Source: Limnomonas spitsbergensis
Lineage: Eukaryota; Chlorophyta; Chlorophyceae; Chlamydomonadales
Assembly (NCBI GenBank): GCA_037349105.1
Contig: JAYJMM010000082.1
Coordinates: 1,488,001-1,552,000 of the forward strand
Length of the DNA stretch: 64,000 nucleotides
Direction of reading: 5' to 3'
In this document: piece by piece, positions 21,101-29,046 of the stretch
Position numbering within the stretch: position 1 is the stretch's first letter
How the letters are laid out: every line of letters begins with the position of its first letter
The notes under the pieces: model-generated
Told to the model about the DNA's origin: nothing
The model's database searches: none
The model's input: the letters and a program-made list of their open reading frames with translations, nothing else
Translations under genes and position numbers: made by a program

Positions 21101-21762
21101 TGCCTGGAGTGTGGCGAGAGCGCGATGAGGCTGCGGTCTACTTGGGCAACAGGGTGCCGGGAGGATGTTCGTACCAACTCCACCCTCCTTCACCTCTCAC
21201 CATTGAAGACAGCGACTGCAACACCCTGCTGGACTGCCTTGACCTATCCCTGTCCCCCAGCATTCTCTTGCTGTTCAAGGATAATGGGCAAGCCACTGAA
21301 CTTCTGCAGAACAGCCAGCTTTACCCTTACCCTCGATCCCTCCATGTTCTTACCAATTCGGGCATCGGTGTCAACGTCCCTGCAGACTACTGTTCTGATC
21401 CGCTGCAACCCTCCACCTACGAGTTTCTGCTGCGACAGCATGGGCTGCACGTTCTTATCACAAACCCTCCGGCTGAATACGCTGATATCTCCTGTGCTCT
21501 TGCGGTCAAGTACGCGCGTCATGTGGCCTGCTGCCTAGTCACTCAAGATTTCCTAAAGTGCCATCCTGCGAGGTTTGAGTGGCTATCCCAGCAACGGAGA
21601 GAAAGGCGGCTTGTCATTTTGCAGTCTGTCAGCTTCACAGCAGGTCTGGGAGTTAACCGGTCCATTCACGGTTGCTGTAGCAATAAAGTATGGATCCTTG
21701 TGTTTGCATCGGCAGCTATCCGCGCTCGCATGATCCCACCAATGCACACGTTCATCCGTTGA
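15133..21762 (+). CDS. pol: Family 2 pol, copy A: RT, RNase H, DNMT3-like methyltransferase, integrase, PHD, C-terminal domain
   Basis: The frame is open from 15004; the first ATG is 15133 and a TTG lies at 15109. Residues below count from 15109. A hydrophobic segment (about 91-115, KWIFYLWLIATAFLF) precedes RT, whose active site CFIDDILVF has its Asp pair at 439-440. RNase H follows (HTDWSQKG, GEMLAA, SDHKGL, ADVPSM; about 580-705). The cytosine-C5 methyltransferase domain spans about 953-1285, with motif I LFGGMCGGLE (958), the cysteine loop GFMCTDLSSAG (Cys 1049), ENV (1094-1096), AHRLRNYW (about 1134) and ERERAMGY (about 1240). The integrase has an HHCC zinc site (about 1435-1475) and D-D-E at HLDLSG, VTDGGGEF and AERLVKT. 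A C4HC3 PHD finger lies at 1802-1846. The last 250 residues contain TNPPAEYAD (2119). No internal stop is present. Confidence 0.9.
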   Translation: MLRRARARELAQLRAKRIAILIEFWAKKVSRSRRVQRIADDKLKAELLRSDRLRVVTLKIDVCKSVRCPGPAITHRTQHLLRMQPTIMKWIFYLWLIATAFLFTPVNSMRTHNAPAQVFDLTRSIARDQYSREVLGSSLITQTGISYSADIQHYTDPALLNDLLSPDELHEGVPIEGSWSLDNMTPDSPADPVEPDKHFKMEQGRTLGNHADISEIERQQFQDELGDIIQAQSAYKLSDLTGYEGSVLPFTIGPPGETITLPPCIILRKARRRSPMEKEVMDEHMTPLMEAGFISECPRPLMIHEAVIAAKKDLVTGAWTHKRCCINYGKASGGINAFTPPDVYPLPLPEELFGRTEGCTVFSVCDMKSGFGQTSLSEECRDMTAFWWNDRCWKTNRNTFGLTNMPAYFQRVMNTVITEAGLDHCCVCFIDDILVFTKDLASHKAALKLLFAALKNCHMKVHPGKCKFLFNSLEYLGHMIGTTGISPSETKVLAIRALPTPTTVHELRRVIGFANYYRCYVPNFSVISSPLTELFKKDTPWLWTAERDKAWEHLKDELCKPGNALRTPDKKRRYILHTDWSQKGMSAVLGQKDDDGKEYLVACISRTCNVHEANYGSYKGEMLAAVWGVRAFRYYLLGAKIPFLIISDHKGLSWLMSNKELEGQYARWSVMLSPFSYELEYKPGVKHIVADVPSMFPVQSDLDWTGTKESHFATTWPFYYNSAFCGSGVDTDLTANSSKRAYSLMAACLSRTPQSAVPWGFAIEPFGPAIDPDPAPEEQGVAGFQMISEDAEVSFPSPTEWPGLPRTRAIWPSPTFGSSVTNHIHSLATKLMVPDDTDDMSCCNAFDTAAAFDFEINGISSFSTRIHVPQMDTLSEKQKALRGTASSRVEDCRLLLQDLPPSHYTSLQVQELSKEGNPTGKGIRSINSTPVPQTSILTAVQEGVSLIELFGGMCGGLECMLRNGIRINHYYYADIDNGARVCAKHILKLLMDEYPNLLGHDAIAVTFNQLPQDVYEINERHLINIGCLDGTQWMLTAGFMCTDLSSAGKRTGLQGEKSSTFFPLIKILGSLQHMQQGRRPPMYLIENVAVQFAIAKSQAMTAGFQELTERLGHTVCFDAVAVGSYAHRLRNYWQNICSPASLQLVMMSFVRDDTLRLTDILDHGRNPRTCFKVNRYPYHPANILNEPLRVFPTMVARIESYAFRPNPEYEPGLVLETDQAGIVTRHALTIHERERAMGYATDCTAGKDLIFSVRHRIVGGAFDANAVSHLLAVGIAVRFADIPPSQEIFSAFNNFLPHSFATSGLELGGDSDQISQQLNHLFAAGDSLILHAAQSLAAEFIEQPMTREEESHSFADIWLDNNAMQYLRRTTDTMLPMLTPVERKRLQRRAALYLWSAEKSILYRRMPGGTTKVVPPPGDRLALVHKMHVENGHYGRRRTTGLVMMTHWWVGLYNDCKRVVQCCEACDYTKVSFNAMQPVMHPLPIRGLMYRWHLDLSGPYTASNRGHTYVMVAVESYSKWIEVFPMTAKSSKEVAYHFLHGILARFGACAEVVTDGGGEFQGEMDPLLVRAMIDHRVTSSFHPQANGQAERLVKTVKTALSRHLHVSREPREWDMYLPWIALGYRVTKHASTLMSPYQLLFSCEPVIPPAIMERLNGDQAVDYLDVDAAAELVLSRSELLAKNCVMVGQNLLVAQQRDTLRYARLRSGGYLPSIAKYTEGQFVYVRDENRLHSTARPYVLRVFDVRPSGVIILVGRNGVTVAENAINCAPCHLPIEGLLPPSKRWQKPALDFPCQRCLLPDNAKKMILCGSCGRGTHTYCLVPRLTTVPAGYWICEQCRTAGADATGAARRDVAAELEEPAAAVTGYQLRPAKQKKAGRVMGAANGGGLGEDEGEGPAEDREDDADCLAGTAAGGAGSNANEPVGIGAVVSKGEITEEAQPDDQRPTRASVRIRVPNKRFESHVTHPWVPSDFINWGVRGDAVDALKSLMPGVWRERDEAAVYLGNRVPGGCSYQLHPPSPLTIEDSDCNTLLDCLDLSLSPSILLLFKDNGQATELLQNSQLYPYPRSLHVLTNSGIGVNVPADYCSDPLQPSTYEFLLRQHGLHVLITNPPAEYADISCALAVKYARHVACCLVTQDFLKCHPARFEWLSQQRRERRLVILQSVSFTAGLGVNRSIHGCCSNKVWILVFASAAIRARMIPPMHTFIR

Positions 21763-22464
21763 TACATTAGCGTACTGCTTTCTTGTGACAGAATTTAACT
21801 GAGTTTCCTTCGTTGACTTTGACAATTGACTGTGTACCTGAGCGGAATTTTCACTGGATCTGGGGGGGGCTTCTGGGAAATGGGATTTGACTTTACTGGT
21901 GCAGAAACTGATATTTAGGATGATACTTGATTTCAAACAAAACAAAACAAATAAAATTGTGTGCAGTTTTCAATATCTGGGGGGGAAAGGTTGTTGTGCA
22001 TAATGCGCACTTTTAGGGTTTAGGAGGTGTCTACCGTGAGGTGGCATTCTCATATGCCTGGCGCGAGCCTAAAGGCATCCCCGATCAGGTGTTAGTTAGG
22101 TGGTCGGGAAGTTTGAGATGGTGTGGATTGGGAAACCAATTGCACTAGAGCAGGGCTGATGTAGTCTTCTGGACTTGGGGTCGATTGGGCCCTGGGGGAA
22201 GGTGAACAGTACCGATGGTGACGTGAACTGGGCTCTTCAGCTTGAAGAGGGTCCCTTAAAGCGACTGTGGCGAGTTACGGTAATGCGTAAAAGTCACAGC
22301 TAACGTACACATTATATCGGAGGTTATTTTTCCTACCGGTACTTGTGCCCCATGGACTCTGGGCAGGGCCCAGGGGTGGGAAGTCTGATAACAATACGCA
22401 GTTCTTAAAACGCTGTCGTACTTGTTTATTCTTGCCTCCAGTGTTTTTCGACCTGGGGGGGGAA
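21763..22464 (+). other. 3' untranslated region of family 2, copy A
   Basis: Non-coding. It holds three G-tracts (21862-21869, 21979-21985, 22455-22462), the last followed by AA and the 61-bp unit beginning TGTC, which looks like a polypurine-tract/terminus junction. A hairpin CTCTTCA-GCT-TGAAGAG lies near 22235. The same elements occur in copy B at 34488-35187. Confidence 0.6.
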
Positions 22465-22525
22465 TGTCTTGTGTTCTTTTCGCTTGGTGCACCCATTCCT
22501 TAGGGTGCACCTCTGTGCCGCGACA
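22465..22525 (+). repeat. 61-bp end unit, forward, copy A
   Basis: Runs from TGTCTTGTG to GCCGCGACA with an internal palindrome (GGTGCACCC / GGGTGCACC). It is followed by GC and then TGTCACGACG, creating the palindrome GACAGCTGTC where the two kinds of family 2 termini meet head to tail. Confidence 0.85.
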
Positions 22526-22527
22526 GC

Positions 22528-23387
22528 TGTCACGACGTATGACTGCACCGTGCGTTTGACTGCGCCAACTGCTTTTTCGGTTGGAAGTTATGTGTGAACC
22601 TGAACAAGTGTGGGTGCCGTCTTAGAGGATTCCGATCTGGGTCCTTTACTTTTTCTTTCTTACTTTGATCTCACGGCCTACAATAGACTCTTAACGTTTC
22701 TAGCTATTGTTCCTGATTATCAATCTGCAAGTTAATCGTCAATCCAAGTCTTACTAAGGGGAAACTGGCAGAGCAACTAGGCCAACAGCGACTCTATAAG
22801 CATCAACAAGTCTCCTGATACGAAGCTGGCAGTGCATCTAGGCCAACAGTCGACCATCTGCAGCAATTAGCGTTATTCCTGCCTCTTAACAAGGCATATC
22901 TCCAGTCTTACAGCTGGATATTACCACCAACCCACCATCACACCTCCAATCTACAGCCTTTCCTTTGGCTCCAAGTCGACCGTCTGATTTATCAGAGATA
23001 TCTTCACTCATCAGAAGTCGCCAAGCAAGCGATTCATCACACAGATCAACGGCCACAATCGCCCAAGATCGTCCCAAGAAACCCATAAGTACCTCAAGTG
23101 TCGAGGCTTTACGAGATCTTGTCAACAGTATCGAAGAAGTCCAGGTGGAGTAGCAAGAGCTATCACATGTTATCGAGCTGATTTCACTGAGTTACAGCAG
23201 TGGATCGAGAAGCTCTTACTATAAGCTCTGTAAGAGTTTATTAGTACTTGTTTAAGAAAGAAAAAGTAAAGGACCCAGATCGGAATCCTCTAAGACGGCA
23301 CCCACACTTGTTCAGGTTCACACATAACTTCCAACCGAAAAAGCAGTTGGCGCAGTCAAACGCATGGTGCAGTCATACGTCGTGACA
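22528..23387. repeat. 860-bp terminal segment of copy A with 135-bp inverted arms
   Basis: The left arm 22528-22662 and right arm 23253-23387 are inverted repeats of 135 bp with one mismatch seen (CCGTG versus CCATG). The outer ends are TGTCACGACG and its complement. The segment from 22528 to about 23262 is a direct repeat of 23807-24547 and of 35251-35979, so it behaves as the family 2 terminal repeat with an extra inverted copy of its first 135 bp. It also contains two diverged direct repeats around CTGGCAGAGCA...CTAGGCCAACAG. On its own it could be mistaken for a foldback or MULE-like element. Confidence 0.75.
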
Positions 23388-23391
23388 ACTG

Positions 23392-23806
23392 AACTGATGG
23401 ACATCTCTGAGGCGCCAGGCAGGATAGCGTGGGCTTTGCACATGACATCTGACTTCTTCACTTTTCTAAGACCAAACCTCCCTCCTGCATATGTTCAGTA
23501 TATGCCGTATAAGACCGATTATCTCCAGCATGTTAATAACGTTACACCTCTGGGCCCGCTCAAAGCTCGGCCGCGTGGGCGCCCAACTGTTCAGAAGGGA
23601 GTTAAGGAGGCACTATAAGGATGAGAGGGGGAAAGGAACAAAAGGAGAGGCCGGGGAGGCGAAGCAGACCAAGTCCAACACCTGAGTTCCACCAGAGACT
23701 AACCCTCAACAAAGCCACTAAGAAAAGAAAAGTCCAGGAAAGCAAGCGTATCCCACCCCTGCTTGGCCGCGAGGGCGCTCCACTGATCAGAAGGGAGAAG
23801 AGAAGA
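23392..23806 (+). other. Older locus, segment 2 (between copies A and B)
   Basis: The original target DNA between the two insertions. A plus-strand frame runs to a TAA at 23616-23618 with a basic tail (ARPRGRPTVQKG). From about 23571 a roughly 196-bp unit starts that is repeated, diverged, at 23767-23806 plus 36045-36200 when copy B is removed (shared: GGCCGCG, CAGAAGGGAG, GAGACTAACCCTCAA, TCCCACCC). Encoded pieces such as RLTLNKA and RLTLNNA are alike, so it was probably once coding. I do not recognise the protein. Confidence 0.5.
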
Positions 23807-24547
23807 TGTCACGACGTATGACTGCACCGTGCGTTTGACTGCGCCAACTGCTTTTTCGGTTGGAAGTTATGTGTGAACCTGAACAAGTGTGGGTGCCGTC
23901 TTAGAGGATCCCGAACTGGGTCCTTTACTTTTTCTTTCTTACTTTGATCTCACGGCCTACAATAGACTCTTAACGTTTCTAGCTATTGTTCCTGATTATC
24001 AATCTGCAAGTTAATCGTCAATCCAAGTCTTACTAAGGGGAAACTGGCAGAGCAACTAGGCCAACAGCGACTCTATAAGCATCAACAAGTCTCCTGATAC
24101 GAAGCTGGCAGAGCACCTAGGCCAACAGTCGACCATCTGCAGCAATTAGCGTTATTCCTGCCTCTTAACAAGGCATATCTCCAGTCTTACAACTGGATAT
24201 TACCACCAACCCACCATCACACCTCCAATCTACAGCCTTTCCTTTGGCTCCAAGTCGACCGTCTGATTCATCAGAGATATCTTCACTCATCAGAAGTCGC
24301 CAATCAAGCGACTCATCACCACAGATCAACGGCCACAATCGCCCAAGATCGTCCCAAGAACCCCATAAGTACCTCAAGTGTCGAGGCTTTACGAGATCTT
24401 GTCAACAGTATCGAAGAAGTCCAGGTGAAGTAGCAAGAGCTATCACCTGTTATCGAGCTGATTTCACTGAGTTACAGCAGTGGATCGAGAAGCTCTTACT
24501 ATAAGCTCTGCAAGAGTTTATTAGTACTTGTTTAAGAAAGAAAAAGT
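23807..24547 (+). repeat. Left terminal repeat of family 2, copy B
   Basis: Direct repeat of 35251-35979 (729 bp to the shared TTTAA), then AGAAAGAAAAAGT before the leader. Its first 135 bp equal the arms of 22528-23387. It serves as the 5' LTR by position upstream of gag, but it lacks the 61-bp unit that ends the right side, so it is not a textbook LTR partner. I found no tRNA-like primer-binding site (no TGG start) in 24548-24615. Confidence 0.75.
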
Positions 24548-24615
24548 CCGACTAGTGTCACCTCTAGTCGACTGTAGCGGAAATCGGTCGTCCTAAAGCC
24601 GATAAAAAGGTGAAG

Positions 24616-27600
24616 ATGAGTGGATCAGGGGCTGTAGAAGTGCCCAAAGTCGCTCAGGAGATAGCAACGGATAGTGTTGCTCAGAACACGAGGGGTGCTT
24701 TAGCGGCAAAGGGAGCTGCGAAGGTGCAGCCTAAGGGTAATGAAGAGACCTCGTCTCTCCCTGTACCATTGATTGAGGTATTCATATCCAATTGGCAGAA
24801 GCTTTATAACAAGGCCGGAACTGATCAGGCATGCATGGACTCTGTGAGGATCAAGCAGGAAGCGGTGGACTTGGCAGAGATTGGGTTGAAAAACCTACCT
24901 CTTAACTGTAGCAAGGAAGAGTATAACGAACTCAATGACAAGAAGGATCTCTTGATAGACGAGAGGAATGCAGCGTTAAAGGCTGCATTGGCAGTGTCAC
25001 CTAAAAAGGTGACAAGGGCTGTCACTGACGATGAGACTTCAGAGAAACTAAACATGCTGCTGCCCAACCCGGTGTACGAGTACCTAAGAAGGGAAAGTGT
25101 TAGGTGTGCAAATACTGGAACTCCGTCAAAGATGACGGCTGCTACACGACTGGCAGTACCAGTGTTTGACACTGCTAGTGATGGTGGTTCACAGGCTGGC
25201 TCTGTCGAGTCAGTAACAGCATCCACGTGTGCTCCCGAGGTCACTGTTCCAATGCAGTCTGCAGCGCCTTTTGCGGTGCATGAGCCCATGGCGCAGAGTG
25301 CACCAGTGCATGCGCCTGTTGTGGACATCCCAGTATTCGTGCCTGTTGCTGCTGCCGCTTCTGTCCCTCCCTCCAATGCTGCGCCAATTCAGGGTGCATC
25401 TGTGAGAAGAGGAGGTCATGGTGTGGAATCTGGATCATCACGTCCGCCACCGCCACCACCACCGCCGCCGCCGACGCAAGTTCCGGCGAGGTCGGCTGGA
25501 CAGACGCATAACGTACCAGTCTACCCACAGTCTGGACGATATGAAGATTCTGTGCCGCGGATGCAAGGTTTGGCGTCCGTGTCGGAAGAGCCTGAAGGTG
25601 AAGGATCTGGGGGAAGTACCGGGGATGATGTCACTGCTGGAGAACCTCAAGAACAAGGTAACCGTTTCACGAGACCTGCTGCATCACAGTCGTTTCATAC
25701 GGCTGTGGGCACTGAGCATTCCAATTGGAATACTCCTGTCACTCAGGGTCTAGGTGGTTCTGGTCTGGATAGCTCCAGGGTTAGGGCAGCCCGTGATAGG
25801 GCGGCGCTTGCCCAGAGACTGCTACTGGAACATGATCGCCGACAGCAAGGTGAGGATGCAGCTAGAGCGGCTGCAATGACCAGTGAGCCCCTGCGGGCAG
25901 GCACCAGAGGTACGGCAGCTGCACCTTACCAGGAACGCAGCTATCAAGAGCCGTCTCAAGAAGACCAGAGTAGGTTCAGGCCTGCTCAGCAGGTACCTAG
26001 AGAGCAGTCATGGAATGGGTTTCCATCTGTTAGAGATTCGAGTCAGAATCAAAGAGATAACCAGTTCTCTGGTCAAGGTCAGGGCACCAATCAGGGTCAA
26101 GGGCATGATCAACATCAAGGTCAGTCGCAAGGGCAGGGCATGAACCAGAACCTGCGTTATGGACAGCAAGACCGAGGTGAGTTCCACGGAGGTGGGACAG
26201 GAACTGGCTATAGTCAAGGGCCGGCAGGAGGTAACCAACCACCTAATGGTGGACCACCTTCGGGTGGAGGTCAGCCTCCCGGTCACAGATGGGTGTCAAG
26301 ACAAGGTGTGTTGTACGGGTCAGGAGACCCTGCTAGGAGCCATGCTCCTGCAGGAGGTGATCCTGGTGGACGCCCTGGTTCAGATAGTGCCATACCGGGT
26401 CCGGTAAATTGGCTGACTGATGTCAAGCTAGATGGGAAGACTGTGATTGACTCTTCCAGGGTTGTTGAGTTCTCAGCGACGGAGAGCATTATCTCCCACA
26501 GGATATGGGAACGATCACTCAGGTTGTTCTGGGGGAATAATGAGCACAGGTTGCATGACGCGGTGTCTGCTCAGGTGAGCATTATTATGAGCACGATTCT
26601 GCCAGCAGGAGTTGCTTTCCTCAAGAAGCACTTTGCTGAGCTGGAATATCTGTGCCCGAGCGCAATGCTGCCCATGGTGAGAGCCATTGAGGGAAGGGAT
26701 GGCAGTACCAGGAATGACTTCCTGCAGGATGGCACTCAGACCATCATGGGAAACATGAGGAGAAATAAAATGATCCTGATGGGGGTCGAGGAGGCTGGGG
26801 TGCGAGAGTACGAACCTTATCCATTGCAGGACGAGCCCTACAGCTTTATTGAAGCCCTGTTGATGGTAGCCAAGCGCTACCTCAACGTTGCAACATCAGC
26901 TGAATTGGCCATTTGGACCCAGGGCTGCATCATGGGCAAGCAGAATCAGCTTGACAGGACGGTACTTGTCAGTGAAAACCCCAGGCAGTTTGGGATCAGG
27001 TGTCTGTCAGTTTACTCAGCGTTTCAGGGGTCTAACAAGATCGCTTACAATGGGACGATTGAGAGGACATCTATTATTGATGTGATCATGCGTGGTGTAC
27101 CAGTGTACCTCCAGGAGGTGTGTGAGAGAGAGCTCCAGGGCTTGGGTGTTGAAGATGATAACTTCAGGGTCCAGGCGAGTGTGATCATTGAGGCCATGCA
27201 GAATGCCTATGAGTACCGTGTGAGGACACAGGTCAGGAAGGGTATCAGGTATGAGGACCTGGCTGCAGAGGGGGGCAAGGATGCTGGAAGGAGAAACCAA
27301 AATTCTGGTCAGCATGCTACTCCTCGGAGTCACGCCACGGAGGTGAGATCAGGTGCAGGGGGTTACCCTAGCACTATGCACCCGCATCGCGGACCGAGCG
27401 CCGGATCATCCAGGCCTTTCCAGGCTGGAAGAGGAGGAGGTGGGTACAGCAATGTGCAGAGACCAACAGGATCGGGTTACCCTTCCAACAGACCGATGGC
27501 TGTTAAAAGCTGTCAGATCTGCCACGGTGATCACTACCTGGATAAGTGTGACCAGTTGCCTGCGTTCCTCGCGTCGGCAGCCAGAGGTAGAGCCATGGAG

Positions 27601-28038
27601 GCTTTGGAGAAGGGACAGAAGACTGCTGCGGGTAAACCAACAGCGGACGACGCTCCCATGCCAACTGCTGCAGTAGCAAGGGCGCAGGTGGATCCAGGTG
27701 AACTTCAAAGGGCTGTGCCGTATGTGTCCTTAGGGCCAGAGTACAAGCCGGAGGCTGAGGTAAAGTTCAATCTGGACAACCACTATGCCGCGCGTGCGGT
27801 GGAGGAGGATCAGAGTGGTGTTAGGTTCTATCAACGAGACAATGATGAGGACTATGAGCACATACATGATGCAGCCTACAGAAGCCCAGGGCTTCATGCG
27901 CACGCAACAGAGTACCGAGGTGAGGAAGTGCACAGTGCGCAGCTTGCGCAATACAATGATGGTTGGGATGAGCCAGGTGACCCTGATCAATGCCCAGGAG
28001 TTGAAGCACAAGGATGCTTTGGCTCCAATTACAACTGA
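24616..28038 (+). CDS. gag: Family 2 gag polyprotein
   Basis: 1,140 codons from the first ATG at 24616 (an in-frame GTG lies just upstream). The N-terminal 600 residues are low in complexity: a proline run (about 25443-25480), then a Gln/Gly-rich stretch around GQGQGTNQGQGHDQHQ. A helical capsid-like domain follows at about 597-875 (NWLTDVKLDG to RVRTQVRKG), containing MRGVPVYLQE. A zinc knuckle of the form CX2CX3HX4C (CQICHGDHYLDKC) sits at about residue 966. This is the structural protein that would form particles and bind element RNA. It ends at a TGA that is in frame with the protease, with no stop in the 33 bases between, so stop-codon readthrough is possible. Confidence 0.85.
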   Translation: MSGSGAVEVPKVAQEIATDSVAQNTRGALAAKGAAKVQPKGNEETSSLPVPLIEVFISNWQKLYNKAGTDQACMDSVRIKQEAVDLAEIGLKNLPLNCSKEEYNELNDKKDLLIDERNAALKAALAVSPKKVTRAVTDDETSEKLNMLLPNPVYEYLRRESVRCANTGTPSKMTAATRLAVPVFDTASDGGSQAGSVESVTASTCAPEVTVPMQSAAPFAVHEPMAQSAPVHAPVVDIPVFVPVAAAASVPPSNAAPIQGASVRRGGHGVESGSSRPPPPPPPPPPTQVPARSAGQTHNVPVYPQSGRYEDSVPRMQGLASVSEEPEGEGSGGSTGDDVTAGEPQEQGNRFTRPAASQSFHTAVGTEHSNWNTPVTQGLGGSGLDSSRVRAARDRAALAQRLLLEHDRRQQGEDAARAAAMTSEPLRAGTRGTAAAPYQERSYQEPSQEDQSRFRPAQQVPREQSWNGFPSVRDSSQNQRDNQFSGQGQGTNQGQGHDQHQGQSQGQGMNQNLRYGQQDRGEFHGGGTGTGYSQGPAGGNQPPNGGPPSGGGQPPGHRWVSRQGVLYGSGDPARSHAPAGGDPGGRPGSDSAIPGPVNWLTDVKLDGKTVIDSSRVVEFSATESIISHRIWERSLRLFWGNNEHRLHDAVSAQVSIIMSTILPAGVAFLKKHFAELEYLCPSAMLPMVRAIEGRDGSTRNDFLQDGTQTIMGNMRRNKMILMGVEEAGVREYEPYPLQDEPYSFIEALLMVAKRYLNVATSAELAIWTQGCIMGKQNQLDRTVLVSENPRQFGIRCLSVYSAFQGSNKIAYNGTIERTSIIDVIMRGVPVYLQEVCERELQGLGVEDDNFRVQASVIIEAMQNAYEYRVRTQVRKGIRYEDLAAEGGKDAGRRNQNSGQHATPRSHATEVRSGAGGYPSTMHPHRGPSAGSSRPFQAGRGGGGYSNVQRPTGSGYPSNRPMAVKSCQICHGDHYLDKCDQLPAFLASAARGRAMEALEKGQKTAAGKPTADDAPMPTAAVARAQVDPGELQRAVPYVSLGPEYKPEAEVKFNLDNHYAARAVEEDQSGVRFYQRDNDEDYEHIHDAAYRSPGLHAHATEYRGEEVHSAQLAQYNDGWDEPGDPDQCPGVEAQGCFGSNYN

Positions 28039-28071
28039 CATGGATTACCTGGTACCCATCACCTGACAGCA

Positions 28072-29046
28072 ATGGCTGCAGTATTAGGGAGTTTTCGAGA
28101 TGACTTTGCTAAAAAGGGGTCTAAAAATTTTCCAGACGGGTTCCAGGGGAAGTCCAGAGTTCCTGCCCCGGCTTCCAAATTAGATACACTTGTCGGGTTT
28201 TCGGAAGCTGAGGCTGACGCGGGCAAATATCGCACATTTTCTGGGGATCCATTTGTGGACAGGGGGGCAGCTTCTGCTTCACTTTTTCAGACAGAGGTTC
28301 CGACCACGTTGCTTACGCACGGTCCAGGTTCTCGATGGTCTGAGGTTAGGGTTCCGGCAAACGGACGGCAGTCTGTCATTGAACCTACTACATTATCTAC
28401 TGACGTTTCTCTAACAGACACTAGCCAAAGCTTACTTTTTGATCGATCTGCTTCTATACGTTTGCATACTGCTGCAGAGCTTGAGCCCGAGTCTTTCCTG
28501 GTGAGCAAATTGCCTGAACCTGACCTGATGCGTATGAGCGCACTCATTGCTAACGCATCGGACATTGGTGCATATTTTCGTTCGCTTACAGGATCATTAT
28601 TCTATTTTGCGAACCCTGAAGAGTCGCCAGGTGAGCAAGTGGGCTTGATCTATGATGGCGGCCCAAAACAATTGCCTGATAGGGCCATGTTAGATTTCGG
28701 GTCGAATTGTCATTTGATCACCGACAGAGAGGCGCACCGCCTGGGCATTCCTGTTCTCCCATACCCCATGAAGCTCGCCACTAGTGGTGGTGTTGACACA
28801 ATCAGGGGCATTACGCCTATTATCACGATTTCTTATGGGTCTGGGTCTGCAGAACTTACCAGTGAGCATTGTTTTCTAGTCATTGCCTGGGCTCCGTCGC
28901 ACTCGTTCACTGCACTGTTCGGGAACCCTGACAGCATACATTTCAGAGCGATCCATGATGTTGCACGGGGTATCCTCACTTTCAGACCAAACTGGTCTTC
29001 AGATGTTCTTGAGCTGCCAGTGTCGACTGTGAGATCTGATAACTAG
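28072..29046 (+). CDS. Family 2 aspartic protease
   Basis: 324 codons starting at ATG 28072, in the same frame as gag. The retropepsin-like core begins at MLDFGSNCHLITDREAHRLG (catalytic Asp at about residue 208) and continues through ITISYGSGSAELTSEHCFLV. The usual D-T/S-G triad is replaced by D-F-G, so activity is likely but not certain. The first 200 residues have no recognised domain. Its role would be to cut the gag and pol polyproteins during particle maturation. It ends at TAG, followed by the inter-frame module. Copy A keeps only the last 46 residues. Confidence 0.75.
   Translation: MAAVLGSFRDDFAKKGSKNFPDGFQGKSRVPAPASKLDTLVGFSEAEADAGKYRTFSGDPFVDRGAASASLFQTEVPTTLLTHGPGSRWSEVRVPANGRQSVIEPTTLSTDVSLTDTSQSLLFDRSASIRLHTAAELEPESFLVSKLPEPDLMRMSALIANASDIGAYFRSLTGSLFYFANPEESPGEQVGLIYDGGPKQLPDRAMLDFGSNCHLITDREAHRLGIPVLPYPMKLATSGGVDTIRGITPIITISYGSGSAELTSEHCFLVIAWAPSHSFTALFGNPDSIHFRAIHDVARGILTFRPNWSSDVLELPVSTVRSDN

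Larger units (their letters stand above)
11800..23387 (+). mobile_element. Family 2 Ty3/gypsy-type element, copy A (5'-truncated, pol intact)
   Basis: An 11,588-bp insertion bounded by ACTG at 11796-11799 and again at 23388-23391. The outer ends are TGTCGCGG (left) and CGTGACA (right). It begins with an inverted copy of a 61-bp end unit, continues directly into the last part of the protease, then three accessory frames, pol and a 3' untranslated region. It closes with a forward 61-bp unit, the dinucleotide GC, and an 860-bp terminal segment carrying 135-bp inverted arms. Gag and most of the protease are absent, so it could move only with help. Pol is 95% or more identical by eye to copy B where both exist. 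Confidence 0.85.

Noticed and set aside
22528..23387. Independent MULE-like or foldback DNA transposon
   Set aside because: It has 135-bp inverted arms, but the same sequence is the terminal repeat of family 2, and the ACTG duplication encloses it together with copy A.
24548..24615. tRNA primer-binding site after the left terminal repeat of copy B
   Set aside because: No segment starts with TGG or matches a tRNA 3' end that I recognise.
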